A stretch of DNA of 35,244 bases from an uncultured Akkermansia sp. (GCA_944390825.1 CALXRG010000007.1:1-35244), one strand, 5' to 3'. Shown: positions 1-9,859, counted from the stretch's first letter. Notes: generated by a model not told the origin, from the sequence alone. Made by a program: numbers and translations.

Positions 1-4
1 GCCG

Positions 5-33
5 AGTATACAGAAAACGCCGCGCTGCGTCAA
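5..33 (-). promoter_or_regulatory. Leftward sigma70-type promoter for a gene beyond the left edge
   Basis: On the minus strand TTGACG (28-33) is followed after exactly 17 bases by TATACT (5-10). The expected start of transcription falls at or just outside base 1, so the transcribed gene would lie to the left, divergent from the kinase gene. Seen in sequence; activity is inferred. Confidence 0.5.
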
Positions 34-388
34 GCTTTTTGTGAAGATTTTTTCGACTTTTTTGGCGGATTTTTTGCAAGCTGCTGAAATTTCCACCATT
101 AGAGACAACGGTTTGCTGTACCTCATGGGAACTGAGCCTCATTTCTCTTTAAGCAAACCGAAAAAACATCACCCTCACGGCAGCATCTGCCCCCCCAAAG
201 CTCAAGTGATGAAGGTCATCATCCCCCGGAGATCTCATCACAACAGATTGATTTCCCTATATTTAACAGAACCAGGACGCTTTTGCGAATATGTTTGCAC
301 GGAGAGCCGGCACCGAGGAAAATACCTGCGCTTTTTGACGCTTTTTTCTTTCCTTCACCTCCGCTCTGTGTTAGAGTCACGCAAAGCT
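34..388. other. Non-coding stretch upstream of the kinase gene
   Basis: The reading frame of the kinase gene is open back to about base 41, but the translation before base 389 has no kinase homology, is basic and low in ordered sequence, and I treat it as untranslated. A possible -10 box TAGAGT (372-377) ends 11 bases before the chosen ATG, but no good -35 sits 16-18 bases before it; a TTGACG at 335-340 is too far away. No RNA gene or repeat was recognised. Confidence 0.4.
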
Positions 389-1474
389 ATGGAGGAGGAG
401 AATCAACTGACTGCGCTTGCATCCGGAACCGTGCTGAACAACCGATTCACCATCACAGATGTCATCGGTTCCGGCGGGTTATCCATCATATACCGCGCCA
501 GAGACCGCTATACCGGACAATATGTAGCGCTCAAGGAATGCGCCCCCTACGGGATGGTGCTGCGCAAGGACGACGGCTCTCTGCGTTTGCTGGAGGCTGA
601 GTATCAGGAGGCGATGGAGTCCGCGCTCGATGGGATGAACAAGGAGATTGAGGTCGTGCGCACAATGACTGACCGTGGAGTGTCAGGTGTCCCCCAGTAC
701 GTGGATTCATTCAGTGCCAATTATACGGTTTATCTCGCTATGACGGAGGTGGTTGGCCGCGATCTGCACTACTGGGCGTCCTCATACCGGCAAGCCGGTC
801 AGCACTTCCCGGAAAAGATGGTGATATCCATCCTGATGGGAACGCTGGGTATCCTGGAACAGATGCACCAGCTGGAGTATTACCATTGCGATGTGAAGCC
901 CAGCAATATCATCATCGATGATTCCGGGCGTATTTTCCTGATCGACTTCGGGGCTGTCCGGACAGAGGAGGACCAGCATTTTTCCGTGCAGGTGAGCCCG
1001 GGATACACCCCGGTTGAGATGTATCCGAGTCATCGTGCCCACATCGGCCCCTGGTCGGATGTGTACATGCTCGCCACGCTTTTCTACAACATCCTGACCG
1101 GCCGGGTACCCGAGCCGGCCAATGAACGCGCCCAGAAGGACCGTACGCCCAGATTGTCCACGGATCCTTCGCTGGCGGGCATTTATTCGCCGGCGCTGCT
1201 CAACAGCCTGGACAAGGCCATGGCGGTGGAGCCTTCGCAGCGCTACACGACGGCGGAGATCTGGATGGAGGACTTTACCACACGCAGCAGGGGACCCCAG
1301 CTCATCAGCGGCGGCGCACGCCGTGCACCTGTATCGCGCCCTGTAACAAGTTCTGCCCCGTTAAGAAAGACAAAACAAGGCTCACCTGCCGAGGAGAAGA
1401 AGGCGGGCTGGGTGCGCTACGCTATTTTGGCTGCGGGGGTGATCGCATGCCTGGTGTATGTTTACGTGCTTTAG
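389..1474 (+). CDS. Membrane-anchored Ser/Thr protein kinase (PknB-like)
   Basis: Eukaryotic-type (Hanks) protein kinase, 361 aa from the ATG at 389. Visible motifs are the glycine loop around G27-G30, the ATP-binding lysine K49 in VALK, the catalytic loop H166-C167-D168-x-K170-x-x-N173, and D186-F187-G188. The activation-segment end reads PGYTPVEMY, a variant of the PGYAPxEQY form found in many bacterial kinases. The HRD arginine is replaced by Cys, so this is a non-RD kinase. After the kinase domain (about 20-290) comes a basic, Ser/Pro-rich linker and a terminal hydrophobic helix in the last 20 residues, placing the kinase in the cytoplasm, tail-anchored in the inner membrane. No extracellular sensor domain or phosphatase partner is adjacent. 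The longer in-frame start at 41 was rejected because the extra residues look non-coding. Substrate unknown. Confidence 0.9.
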   Translation: MEEENQLTALASGTVLNNRFTITDVIGSGGLSIIYRARDRYTGQYVALKECAPYGMVLRKDDGSLRLLEAEYQEAMESALDGMNKEIEVVRTMTDRGVSGVPQYVDSFSANYTVYLAMTEVVGRDLHYWASSYRQAGQHFPEKMVISILMGTLGILEQMHQLEYYHCDVKPSNIIIDDSGRIFLIDFGAVRTEEDQHFSVQVSPGYTPVEMYPSHRAHIGPWSDVYMLATLFYNILTGRVPEPANERAQKDRTPRLSTDPSLAGIYSPALLNSLDKAMAVEPSQRYTTAEIWMEDFTTRSRGPQLISGGARRAPVSRPVTSSAPLRKTKQGSPAEEKKAGWVRYAILAAGVIACLVYVYVL

Positions 1475-1617
1475 TTGACACGTTTGCCGGCGCAATACCC
1501 GGAACGGTTTACGAGCTCTGCCTTAGCTTCTGTCGCCTTTTACCGCTTGGTGGCGGCTCTGTTTCGCTGCCGTTCACGCCCGTGCGCATCCCGCTCATGG
1601 GCAACGCTTATGCGCAA

Positions 1618-1648
1618 CAGGCCACCCGGTGTGGTGCCGGGTGGCCTG
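1618..1648. terminator. Hairpin shared by convergent kinase and DJ-1 genes
   Basis: A perfect 12-bp stem (1618-1629 with 1637-1648) encloses a 7-base loop. It lies between the stop of the kinase gene and the stop of the convergent DJ-1 gene and could act in both directions. There is no clear T-tract on either side. Confidence 0.65.
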
Positions 1649-1676
1649 CTAGTGTAACAGTGATTAAGCAACGGGC

Positions 1677-2225
1677 TCAGTACGGCAGGCAGAAGCCGGC
1701 GCGTTCTTCTGCTACTTCGGCAGCCAGGCCGCAGTAGGAAGCCAGGGCGAAGCCAAACTCCATGGCTGCGCCGGGGCCGCGGCCGGTGACGATGTTGCCA
1801 TCGGTTTCGGTGGCACAGGAGGTGACCTCTGCTGCGCTGGTCAGCTCACCGGCGACGCCCGGCCAGCAGGTAACCCGGCGGCCACTGATGACTCCTGCGG
1901 CTTCCAGGGCAATGGGTGCAGCGCAGATGGCGCCGACAAGCTTGCCCGCGCTGTTCATCTGACGAACAAGCTCGAGGACCTCGGGGGTGTCGCGCAGGGT
2001 CCAGGATGCAGGGCCTCCAGGCAGCACAATGCCGCTGTACTTGGCCGGATCAACGTCAGCGAGCAGCCTGTCCGCTTTCAGGGTGATGCCATGGGCGCCG
2101 GTGACTTCGAGATCCCGGAGTCCGGCAAGTTCTACGGGAATCCCCAGGCGGCGCATGATGTCCACGGGGGCCGACAGTTCGATCTCCTCAAAATCGGGAG
2201 CTACTATGACTAATACGGGTTCCAT
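1677..2225 (-). CDS. DJ-1/PfpI family protein
   Basis: 182 aa, full length for the DJ-1/YajL branch of the DJ-1/PfpI/ThiJ superfamily. The nucleophile elbow GAICAAP carries Cys101, and Glu16 in the N-terminal FEEIE segment matches the conserved glutamate that tunes that cysteine. The VLPGG loop (67-71) is also typical. Family members protect against carbonyl or oxidative stress, and some have been described as glyoxalases or protein deglycases, a reaction that is debated. The protein is cytosolic with no signal peptide. It is transcribed alone from its own promoter, in which the -10 box ends 6 bases from the ATG. The family is clear; the exact substrate is not. Confidence 0.9.
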   Translation of the reverse strand: MEPVLVIVAPDFEEIELSAPVDIMRRLGIPVELAGLRDLEVTGAHGITLKADRLLADVDPAKYSGIVLPGGPASWTLRDTPEVLELVRQMNSAGKLVGAICAAPIALEAAGVISGRRVTCWPGVAGELTSAAEVTSCATETDGNIVTGRGPGAAMEFGFALASYCGLAAEVAEERAGFCLPY

Positions 2226-2231
2226 GGTTCC

Positions 2232-2260
2232 CCTATACCCGAAGCTCCGCGGGGTGTCAA
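2232..2260 (-). promoter_or_regulatory. Promoter of the DJ-1 gene (predicted leaderless)
   Basis: On the minus strand TTGACA (2255-2260), a 17-base spacer and TATAGG (2232-2237). Only six bases separate the -10 box from the ATG at 2225, so the expected transcription start coincides with the start codon. Confidence 0.6.
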
Positions 2261-2564
2261 GCCGGGAAGCTGTCAGTCGCGGTGCTATTCCATGTCAATC
2301 TGGCTTCTTTGGGCGATACACCGCCGGCATCCCGACGGACATCGGTATGCAATGGGTGATTTCTCTGCGTCATGGCGCGGTTTCTATGGGTTGCTTCGGT
2401 CGGGTTTCAGGGGGATTTTCTTTGCAATAGAGCATCTTTTGCAGCCTCGGGAAGACTGCTGCATGAGGGCCCGCCGGTGCTGCACTAGGGGGTGGAGGAC
2501 CCATGTCCGGTGAAATGCTCTTGACGTGGGTGCTTTTTCTCTCGCTATCGTGCGACAGATGTGC
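2261..2564. other. Intergenic stretch between divergent DJ-1 and antiporter genes
   Basis: About 300 bases with no convincing gene. Open frames here are antisense shadows or short. The only signals I could place are the two divergent promoters at its ends (2232-2260 leftward, 2562-2570 rightward). Confidence 0.4.
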
Positions 2565-2570
2565 TATGAT
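2562..2570 (+). promoter_or_regulatory. Extended -10 promoter of the antiporter gene
   Basis: TGC followed by TATGAT (2565-2570) forms an extended -10 element, 25 bases before the ATG at 2596. The -35 region (about 2542-2547) matches poorly, as is usual when an extended -10 is present. Confidence 0.45.
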
Positions 2571-2595
2571 CAGTGCGTAACACGCCTAGAGCCTA

Positions 2596-4629
2596 ATGAA
2601 GACATTGTTGAATTCGATTTTTCTGGGGGCTGCTTTGCTGCTTTGCGGTCACGCAGCAGCCCAGGATGCGACGTCTGAAGCACCGGTGACTGCTGAACAG
2701 ACGCCTGTTGCGTCCGTTTCTCCTGTCCCTGATGGAGTGAAGGAGCCGGCCAATGCCGGTGAAAGTCAAGGGACGGCGACTCCCGCGGTGGCTCCGGCCC
2801 AAACGCTTTCTTCCGCTGCGGGTGAGGGCCAGCCCGCCCTGCCCGCGATTGATCAGGAGGCCGCGGGTATTTTGCACCAGGATCATGCCCGCAAGGTGGC
2901 GCTCATCGATAGTCTGAATCTGCCGCACCATTGCCGCACGGCTTTGCTGGAGGCGGCTGCGGCGATGTCTTACGAGGAGCTCGAGCGCTATGTGTCCAAG
3001 CCTCACCATGCATACGATGGCCATACGGCGCTGGAGCATGCCCGCATGAAGGTGTTTGTGGAGCCGGTGCCCAACGGCAAGTCGTGCCCGGAGTGCGGAC
3101 AGCCCAGCATGAACTTTAACCCGGATGAGGCTCTGCCGGTATGGACGCACCATTACACGGGCTCGGGTGCTCAGTACAGTCGTTTTCCGCTGCCGCTGAA
3201 GGTGTACGCTCCCGCGGAGAAGGAGATGGGGCTCTGGGAGAAGCTTTGCCACCGCTCGGAGGTGGATCCGTTTAACCTCGCGGCGACGCTGATCTTCCTG
3301 GGTGCAATTCTGCATACCTTCCTGGCGCCGCGCTTCCAGCGCCTGGCTCACCGCCTGGAGCAGCGCCATAAGGTGAAGCTGCGTGAGCAGAAGTTCCGGA
3401 TTATGCACCCGGAGCAGCGGGTGCCGGTGTCGTTTGCGTCGACGATCTGCCACTTCCTCGGTGAGGTGGAGGTGGTGTTCGGGTTGTGGATTATCCCGTT
3501 CTTTTTTGTGTGCTGGCATTATTACTCGGTGGATGATTTCCTGCGCTATATCGACCACGATACGAGTTTCACGGAGCCGCTGTTTGTGGCGGTGATTATG
3601 GTGATCGCCTCGTCACGCCCGATTTACCGCCTGGCGGAGAACACGCTGAAGCTCGGTGCGTCGATGGGTAAGGGATCGCCGGCGGCCTGGTGGCTTTCGG
3701 TGCTCTCGATTGCTCCTCTGCTGGGTTCGTTCATTACGGAGCCGGCGGCCATGACGCTGGGCGCTATCCTGCTTTCCAAGAAGATTTACCAGCTCAAGCC
3801 CTGCGAGGGGTTGAAGTATGCGACGATTGGTTTGCTGTTTGTCAATGTGTCGGTGGGCGGTACGCTGACGCATTTCGCGGCGCCTCCGATTGTGATGGTG
3901 GCGGGTAAGTGGAATTGGGATATGACGTTCATGTTTACGGAGTTTGGCTGGAAGGCTATCGCGGGTATTCTGGTGTCGAATCTCATTTATTTCTTTGTGT
4001 TCCGCAAGGAGTTCGCCCGCTTGGCTGAGGTGCAGCGCATCAACAGTGCATTTGAGGGGACGGTGCCGACGACGTGGGAGGACCGCCAGGACCAGATACC
4101 GGTCTGGGTGTATGCGGTGTCGATTCTGTTCCTAGTGTGGACGGTGTATTTCGCACACCATCCGGCGATTTTCATCGGTGGTTTCCTGTTCTTCCTGGGC
4201 TTCACGATGGCGACGCCGCAGTACCAGAATGCGTTCTCGATCAAGGTGCCGCTGCTGGTGGCGTTCTTCCTTGCCGGGTTGCTGGTGCTCGGTGGTGTGC
4301 AGGGCTGGTGGATGCAGCCTGTGCTGCAGACGCTCTCTGAGCTGGGACCGGAGACGACGATGAGCCTGGCGAGTATCCTGACGGCGTTCAATGACAATGC
4401 GTCGGTGACGTTCCTGGCAAGTACGGTGCCGAATCTGCCGGAGGAAATCCGCTATGCGATTGTGGCCGGTGCGGTGACGGGCGGTGGCCTGACGGTGATC
4501 GCGAATGCGCCGAACCCCGCCGGTCAGGCGATTCTGGGCAAGTTCTTCAAGGGTATCAGCGCGACGTGGCTGTTCCTGTGGGTGCTGCTGCCGACGGCGA
4601 TTTTCTTCCTTTTCTTCAATTTCCTGTAA
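2596..4629 (+). CDS. Putative Na+/H+ antiporter with secreted N-terminal domain
   Basis: 677 aa. The membrane part (about residue 227 to the end) carries features of the putative Na+/H+ antiporter family (Pfam Na_H_antiport_3-like): an ITEPAAMTLGAILLSKKIY segment, a GGTLTHFAAPPIVM segment, an FNDNASVTFLAS segment and a final GGGLTVIANAPNPAGQ segment, with roughly a dozen hydrophobic helices. The family is presumed to exchange cations for protons across the inner membrane. The N-terminus has a signal peptide (cut near AAAQ, residue 23), a Pro/Ala/Thr-rich linker, and a helical segment with several His residues plus a C164-P-E-C167 pair before the first transmembrane helix, so about 200 residues should be extracytoplasmic. 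Function rests on family naming only, and transport specificity is unproven. Confidence 0.8.
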   Translation: MKTLLNSIFLGAALLLCGHAAAQDATSEAPVTAEQTPVASVSPVPDGVKEPANAGESQGTATPAVAPAQTLSSAAGEGQPALPAIDQEAAGILHQDHARKVALIDSLNLPHHCRTALLEAAAAMSYEELERYVSKPHHAYDGHTALEHARMKVFVEPVPNGKSCPECGQPSMNFNPDEALPVWTHHYTGSGAQYSRFPLPLKVYAPAEKEMGLWEKLCHRSEVDPFNLAATLIFLGAILHTFLAPRFQRLAHRLEQRHKVKLREQKFRIMHPEQRVPVSFASTICHFLGEVEVVFGLWIIPFFFVCWHYYSVDDFLRYIDHDTSFTEPLFVAVIMVIASSRPIYRLAENTLKLGASMGKGSPAAWWLSVLSIAPLLGSFITEPAAMTLGAILLSKKIYQLKPCEGLKYATIGLLFVNVSVGGTLTHFAAPPIVMVAGKWNWDMTFMFTEFGWKAIAGILVSNLIYFFVFRKEFARLAEVQRINSAFEGTVPTTWEDRQDQIPVWVYAVSILFLVWTVYFAHHPAIFIGGFLFFLGFTMATPQYQNAFSIKVPLLVAFFLAGLLVLGGVQGWWMQPVLQTLSELGPETTMSLASILTAFNDNASVTFLASTVPNLPEEIRYAIVAGAVTGGGLTVIANAPNPAGQAILGKFFKGISATWLFLWVLLPTAIFFLFFNFL

Positions 4630-4667
4630 AGCTTTCCATGTGAGTTGATCCTGCCGGGGTGCTGCGG

Positions 4668-4696
4668 TTGACAATGCGGTGCTCCGGGGGATTCTC
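4668..4696 (+). promoter_or_regulatory. Possible promoter of the riboflavin synthase gene
   Basis: A perfect TTGACA (4668-4673) is followed after 17 bases by ATTCTC (4691-4696), a poor -10. A second TTGACA at 4710-4715 has no acceptable -10 before the start codon. The first pair is preferred, with an expected start near 4703. Confidence 0.3.
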
Positions 4697-4724
4697 GATG
4701 CGTTTTTCATTGACAATACACGTT

Positions 4725-5318
4725 ATGTTTACCGGACTGGTTGAATGCACGGGCAAGGTGGTGGCGATGTCGCCCATCGAACAGGGTGCCCGCTATACGA
4801 TTGCGATTCCGTTTGCGGCGGAGCTGGCGTTGGGTGATTCGGTGGCGGTGAATGGCTGTTGCCTGACCGTAGACCGTATCGAGGGGGAGCAGGTGGAGTT
4901 TGACCTGCTGACGCAGACGATGCGTGTGACATCTCTCGGGACGCTGCAGCCGGGGTCGGTCTGCAATCTGGAACGCGCCATGGGCGGGGCCGGTCGCTTC
5001 GGTGGTCATTTTGTGATGGGGCACGTGGATACGACCGGCCAGGTGGTATCGGTGACGCCGGTGGGGCAGGATCACATGGTTCGGGTGCGCATCCCGCGCG
5101 AGTATATGAAGTACACGATCGATAAGGGGAGTATCGCTGTAGACGGTATTTCGCTGACGATTGCGAATGTGGTGGATGAGGAGACGCTGGAGTTCTGGAT
5201 CACGCCGCATACCTGGCAGCGCACGAATATGCACACGTACTCGGAGGGAACGGTGGTGGATATCGAGGTGGATATGATTGCGAAGTACGTGGAGAAGATG
5301 TTTGCTTCCCGCGCGTGA
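4725..5318 (+). CDS. ribE: Riboflavin synthase, alpha subunit
   Basis: Catalyses dismutation of two 6,7-dimethyl-8-ribityllumazine molecules to riboflavin, the last step of vitamin B2 synthesis in the cytosol. 197 aa from the ATG at 4725, which gives the canonical MFTGLVE N-terminus of this family. An in-frame ATG 22 codons upstream was rejected because it adds residues absent from the family. The expected internal duplication is visible: SVAVNGCCLTV in the N-terminal lumazine-binding barrel and SIAVDGISLTI in the C-terminal one, with the GGHFVMGHVD signature between them. No other rib genes are adjacent. The gene is sometimes called ribC in other bacteria. Confidence 0.95.
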   Translation: MFTGLVECTGKVVAMSPIEQGARYTIAIPFAAELALGDSVAVNGCCLTVDRIEGEQVEFDLLTQTMRVTSLGTLQPGSVCNLERAMGGAGRFGGHFVMGHVDTTGQVVSVTPVGQDHMVRVRIPREYMKYTIDKGSIAVDGISLTIANVVDEETLEFWITPHTWQRTNMHTYSEGTVVDIEVDMIAKYVEKMFASRA

Positions 5319-5437
5319 GTCCGTACCTGGGGACTGCTGTGAAGCAGGCGGCGCCTATCCGTTCCACCCCGGACAGGATGCTGCTCAGGGGCGGAAGGTG
5401 CTTGGCAGCGGCCCCGCGCGTGCGTTATGCTGCGGGT

Positions 5438-5917
5438 ATGGGATTCGCTACCACTTTATTGTCGACGGCGGCGGCTGTCGTGCCGGGTCTGATGCAGGCG
5501 TCTGCGCTGCGCCAGCAGAGCCGTGCGCTTAACCAAACGGCTTCTCTCCAGAGGAACCTGGACGAGCAGCAGGCTCGGGCGATGACGTCTGTTGCGCTTG
5601 AGAATCAAATCAGGGCATCACGCAATGCTCAGATGGAGTTGGCCAGCGCCCGCAGTGATGCCGCAGCTTCCAACCTGGCCAGTGAGGGCAGCGTCGTCGT
5701 GCGGGAACAGGATCTGGCTACCCGCCTGCAGGATTCGATCACGAATGCTGCCAACGAGGAGTTGCAGCAGGTCAATACGCTGAGGCTGCAAAGTACTTAC
5801 AATTACATCAATACGCGCAACAGTGCGGCGCGCGCTTCTTACGGGGCTTACAGTTCACTGGTGGGTGGGGTAGCCAGCGGGCTTTCGACGTTTGTTAAGG
5901 CGAGCATGCAGCCGTAG
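5438..5917 (+). CDS. Alanine/glutamine-rich coiled protein, phage internal-virion-protein-like
   Basis: 159 aa from the ATG at 5438 (MGFATTLLST). An in-frame start at 5315 would add 41 residues of unconvincing sequence. It has a short hydrophobic Ala/Gly N-terminus, then a long helical region rich in Ala, Gln, Arg and Ser (about 25-140), then a Gly/Ser-rich end. This layout, with heptad-like QQxRALxQTASLQRNLDEQQA, an AAASNLASEGSVVVREQDL segment and a trailing YINTRN segment, recalls T7 gp14-type internal virion proteins, which help eject phage DNA. That is similarity by eye, not a demonstrated homology. No other phage structural genes surround it. It could instead be a lineage-specific hypothetical protein. 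Confidence 0.55.
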   Translation: MGFATTLLSTAAAVVPGLMQASALRQQSRALNQTASLQRNLDEQQARAMTSVALENQIRASRNAQMELASARSDAAASNLASEGSVVVREQDLATRLQDSITNAANEELQQVNTLRLQSTYNYINTRNSAARASYGAYSSLVGGVASGLSTFVKASMQP

Positions 5918-6100
5918 TCGCTGTGCGGGGGATGATGTGGTGACGCAACGAGCGAACATTGTCTTTCCTGACTAGAGGCTCGTCCATGCGCCGATTCTCA
6001 GCGGCACGGGGCGCGCCTCATGATGACGGCCAAAAGTTTGCCGGGGTATGCTTGCTTCCAGCACTTGTGACGCGTTTGGATTGCACCAGAGAGGGTAATC
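5918..6100. other. Non-coding stretch after the phage-like gene
   Basis: No gene, clear promoter or terminator recognised. A longer open frame running through 5959-6285 has a composition unlike a protein and was rejected. Confidence 0.3.
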
Positions 6101-6247
6101 ATGGAACCCACTCCGACGGCGGCTTCAACGACGCTTCATCAAAGTTCTCAGCGTACGGGCTTTCTGATGCGACAGGGACAGTATGGGGTCCGCGAGCAAG
6201 AGTGTTCCGTCGTGGGCGCACCCCGTTTCCCATCCGCTGCAAAGTAA
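6101..6247 (+). CDS. Possible small protein, 48 aa
   Basis: ATG at 6101 is preceded by a purine-rich GAGAGGG about 5 bases upstream, unusual in a window where nearly all genes lack ribosome binding sites. The 48-residue product (MEPTPTAAS... to ...PSAAK) has no recognised domain, signal peptide or membrane helix. It is followed 12 bases later by a second small ORF. It may be spurious. Confidence 0.25.
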   Translation: MEPTPTAASTTLHQSSQRTGFLMRQGQYGVREQECSVVGAPRFPSAAK

Positions 6248-6259
6248 CGAAGGAGCAGC

Positions 6260-6433
6260 ATGCTTTTTCAAGTGATGAAACGTAAGCACGCTGGTCAGCA
6301 GCAAACCGTGCCGCATCCCATGGATACAGCACGGTCTCAGAGAGAATCAGATCTGCCCAAGGGGCTCTGCAAATCTCTTACTTACGGCGGCGACGTGCGC
6401 AGAGACCGGCAAGCGCCAGCAGACTCAGTGTAG
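6260..6433 (+). CDS. Possible small basic protein, 57 aa
   Basis: ATG at 6260 follows AAGGAG with a 4-base gap, the best Shine-Dalgarno match I noticed in the window. The product is basic and polar with no recognised motif. Its 3' end overlaps the 3' end of the convergent PEP-CTERM gene by about 56 bases, which weakens the case. Together with the preceding ORF it might be a remnant related to the phage-like gene upstream. Confidence 0.22.
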   Translation: MLFQVMKRKHAGQQQTVPHPMDTARSQRESDLPKGLCKSLTYGGDVRRDRQAPADSV

Positions 6434-7073
6434 CCGTCGCCGGCTCAGGAACAGCGGGGGATACTGTGGACACCACACCTGATATAGCAAGGTTGCTCAT
6501 TACGTTGGCAAACTCCGTTTCACTGAGAGCGGTCATATCATACCCGCTTACCAGCGTCGTTGTGAAAGTTCCCCCTCCCGTCCACGCGCGTGAAGTCCCA
6601 CTTGTTAAAGTTTTCACCATATCATTAGAAACGACACATGAGATCATGTTATCGAGACTGCCTCCACCTGCAAGTCCCGCATAAGCCGTGTTGGTAGTGC
6701 TGTTATAGGCAAAAAAGTACGTTTCATCTACAGTTAAGGCGAGGGAACCCGAGAGCTCATCACCACTCGCAGTGCATAAGGAGAGCGTGTACCCATTGGT
6801 ATCACCCTTCACCCCTAAAGTCAGTCCCTTGGCTGTTGAGGCACTATATCCACACGAGATCACCGGCTTGTACGCATTAGGACTACTCAGATTCAACGCA
6901 CTAACAGTAAATGTAATAGCCCAACTGTTCAATGCCCCGGTAGGAGACTCTCCCTCCTCATCACTCAATGTGACAGCACCGTTACCACTACTAATCTGAG
7001 AAGAACCGGTGTCTCCAATAGTAGCATCATACTCCACGGGCTCCGCAGCAAACGCAGAGCACGTAGCCGCCAT
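6378..7073 (-). CDS. PEP-CTERM surface protein with out-of-frame signal peptide
   Basis: 231 aa in the open frame. The C-terminus is a textbook PEP-CTERM tail: VPEPATATLS, a hydrophobic helix, then CARRRRK, used to sort and anchor exported proteins by the exosortase system. The body is Ser/Thr/Gly-rich and beta-like, resembling the LamG-like PEP-CTERM proteins of Verrucomicrobia. The in-frame ATG at 7073 lacks a proper signal peptide. An ATG at 7101 lies one base out of frame; removing one A from the A8 run after it would give MKKTIISTLMAATCSAFAA, an ideal signal peptide that joins this frame. As sequenced, the 7101 frame stops after 24 codons. The gene may be phase-variable, a fresh pseudogene, or carry a sequencing error. 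It is visibly richer in A+T than its neighbours. Confidence 0.85.
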   Translation of the reverse strand: MAATCSAFAAEPVEYDATIGDTGSSQISSGNGAVTLSDEEGESPTGALNSWAITFTVSALNLSSPNAYKPVISCGYSASTAKGLTLGVKGDTNGYTLSLCTASGDELSGSLALTVDETYFFAYNSTTNTAYAGLAGGGSLDNMISCVVSNDMVKTLTSGTSRAWTGGGTFTTTLVSGYDMTALSETEFANVMSNLAISGVVSTVSPAVPEPATATLSLLALAGLCARRRRK

Positions 7074-7090
7074 TAATGTAGATATTATTG

Positions 7091-7098
7091 TTTTTTTT
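7091..7098 (-). repeat. A8 homopolymer in the signal-peptide codons
   Basis: Eight consecutive A residues (coding sense) directly after the ATG at 7101. Seven would place that ATG in frame with the rest of the PEP-CTERM protein. Such a tract is slip-prone during replication and transcription and is also a common place for sequencing errors. Confidence 0.8.
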
Positions 7099-7163
7099 CA
7101 TGATTTTAACTGCATTTTTCGTGTTCTTCAGTCCACGTTTAAACGTACTCCAACGCTGCGGGG

Positions 7164-7192
7164 AGTCTAGATGATGAGGCGTATCCTGTCAA
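7164..7192 (-). promoter_or_regulatory. Promoter of the PEP-CTERM gene
   Basis: On the minus strand TTGACA (7187-7192), 17-base spacer, TAGACT (7164-7169). It gives a leader of roughly 55 bases to the ATG at 7101, supporting that ATG as the true start. The leader contains a perfect 12-bp palindrome ACGTTTAAACGT (7135-7146). Confidence 0.65.
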
Positions 7193-7521
7193 GAAAAAAG
7201 GGTCACTCTGCCTTTATTTGGGTCCCGAGCAGTTTTGTTGAAACAGTTATTCCATCCAAGAGGAGTTGCGCTGTTATTTTTTACCCTCACGTTGAGACAT
7301 CTCATTTGTAAGCGCAAACGCTCCGCGAGAGCATAAATGGGGGCAGCCGGTACCGTTCACCTGACAGAGAGGGTACCATGCGTGAAGGTGTGGAGGCAAG
7401 CGCTGAACGGTGAAGGATGCCGGCTGGACGGAAGGAATCGCAGGATTCCCGGGCACATGAGGCTTCCAGGGGGAAGAAAGTCTCCTTCTTTGCGGCCAGT
7501 GCACGCCATGCCGCATGCAGA
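7193..7521. other. Intergenic stretch between PEP-CTERM and pyrophosphatase genes
   Basis: About 330 bases without a convincing gene. A GGTACC pair near 7350-7380 forms a weak inverted repeat. The open frames crossing this stretch run antisense into the pyrophosphatase gene and are not supported. No RNA family recognised. Confidence 0.35.
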
Positions 7522-7554
7522 ACGGCCGGCCCGCATGCGTCGCGGGTCGGCCGT
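7522..7554 (-). terminator. Hairpin terminator of the pyrophosphatase gene
   Basis: 13-pair stem with one G-U pair (7522-7534 with 7542-7554) and a 7-base loop, 32 bases past the stop codon. No T-tract follows on the transcribed strand. Confidence 0.6.
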
Positions 7555-7586
7555 AAAGGTATAATCGAAGCTGCTGAGAGCCGGGC

Positions 7587-9812
<2,226 letters not shown>

Positions 9813-9859
9813 GTCTGCTGTTTTGGTTTAGTTTGCTTCTTTTGGGTAAAAAGCGCGTC

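Noticed and set aside
41..388. N-terminal extension of the kinase
   Set aside because: In frame, but the translation has no kinase or export features, and a plausible -10 box lies at its end.
2593..3558. 321-codon frame antisense to the antiporter gene
   Set aside because: Arg/His/Leu-rich shadow; the sense strand encodes a recognisable transporter.
5959..6285. 108-codon frame after the phage-like gene
   Set aside because: No Shine-Dalgarno, no protein-like pattern, and it conflicts with the better-started small ORFs.
7230..7400. Possible riboswitch or small RNA in the gap before hppA
   Set aside because: Only weak inverted repeats; the gap is upstream of neither neighbouring gene in the right orientation for hppA, and no conserved motif was recognised.
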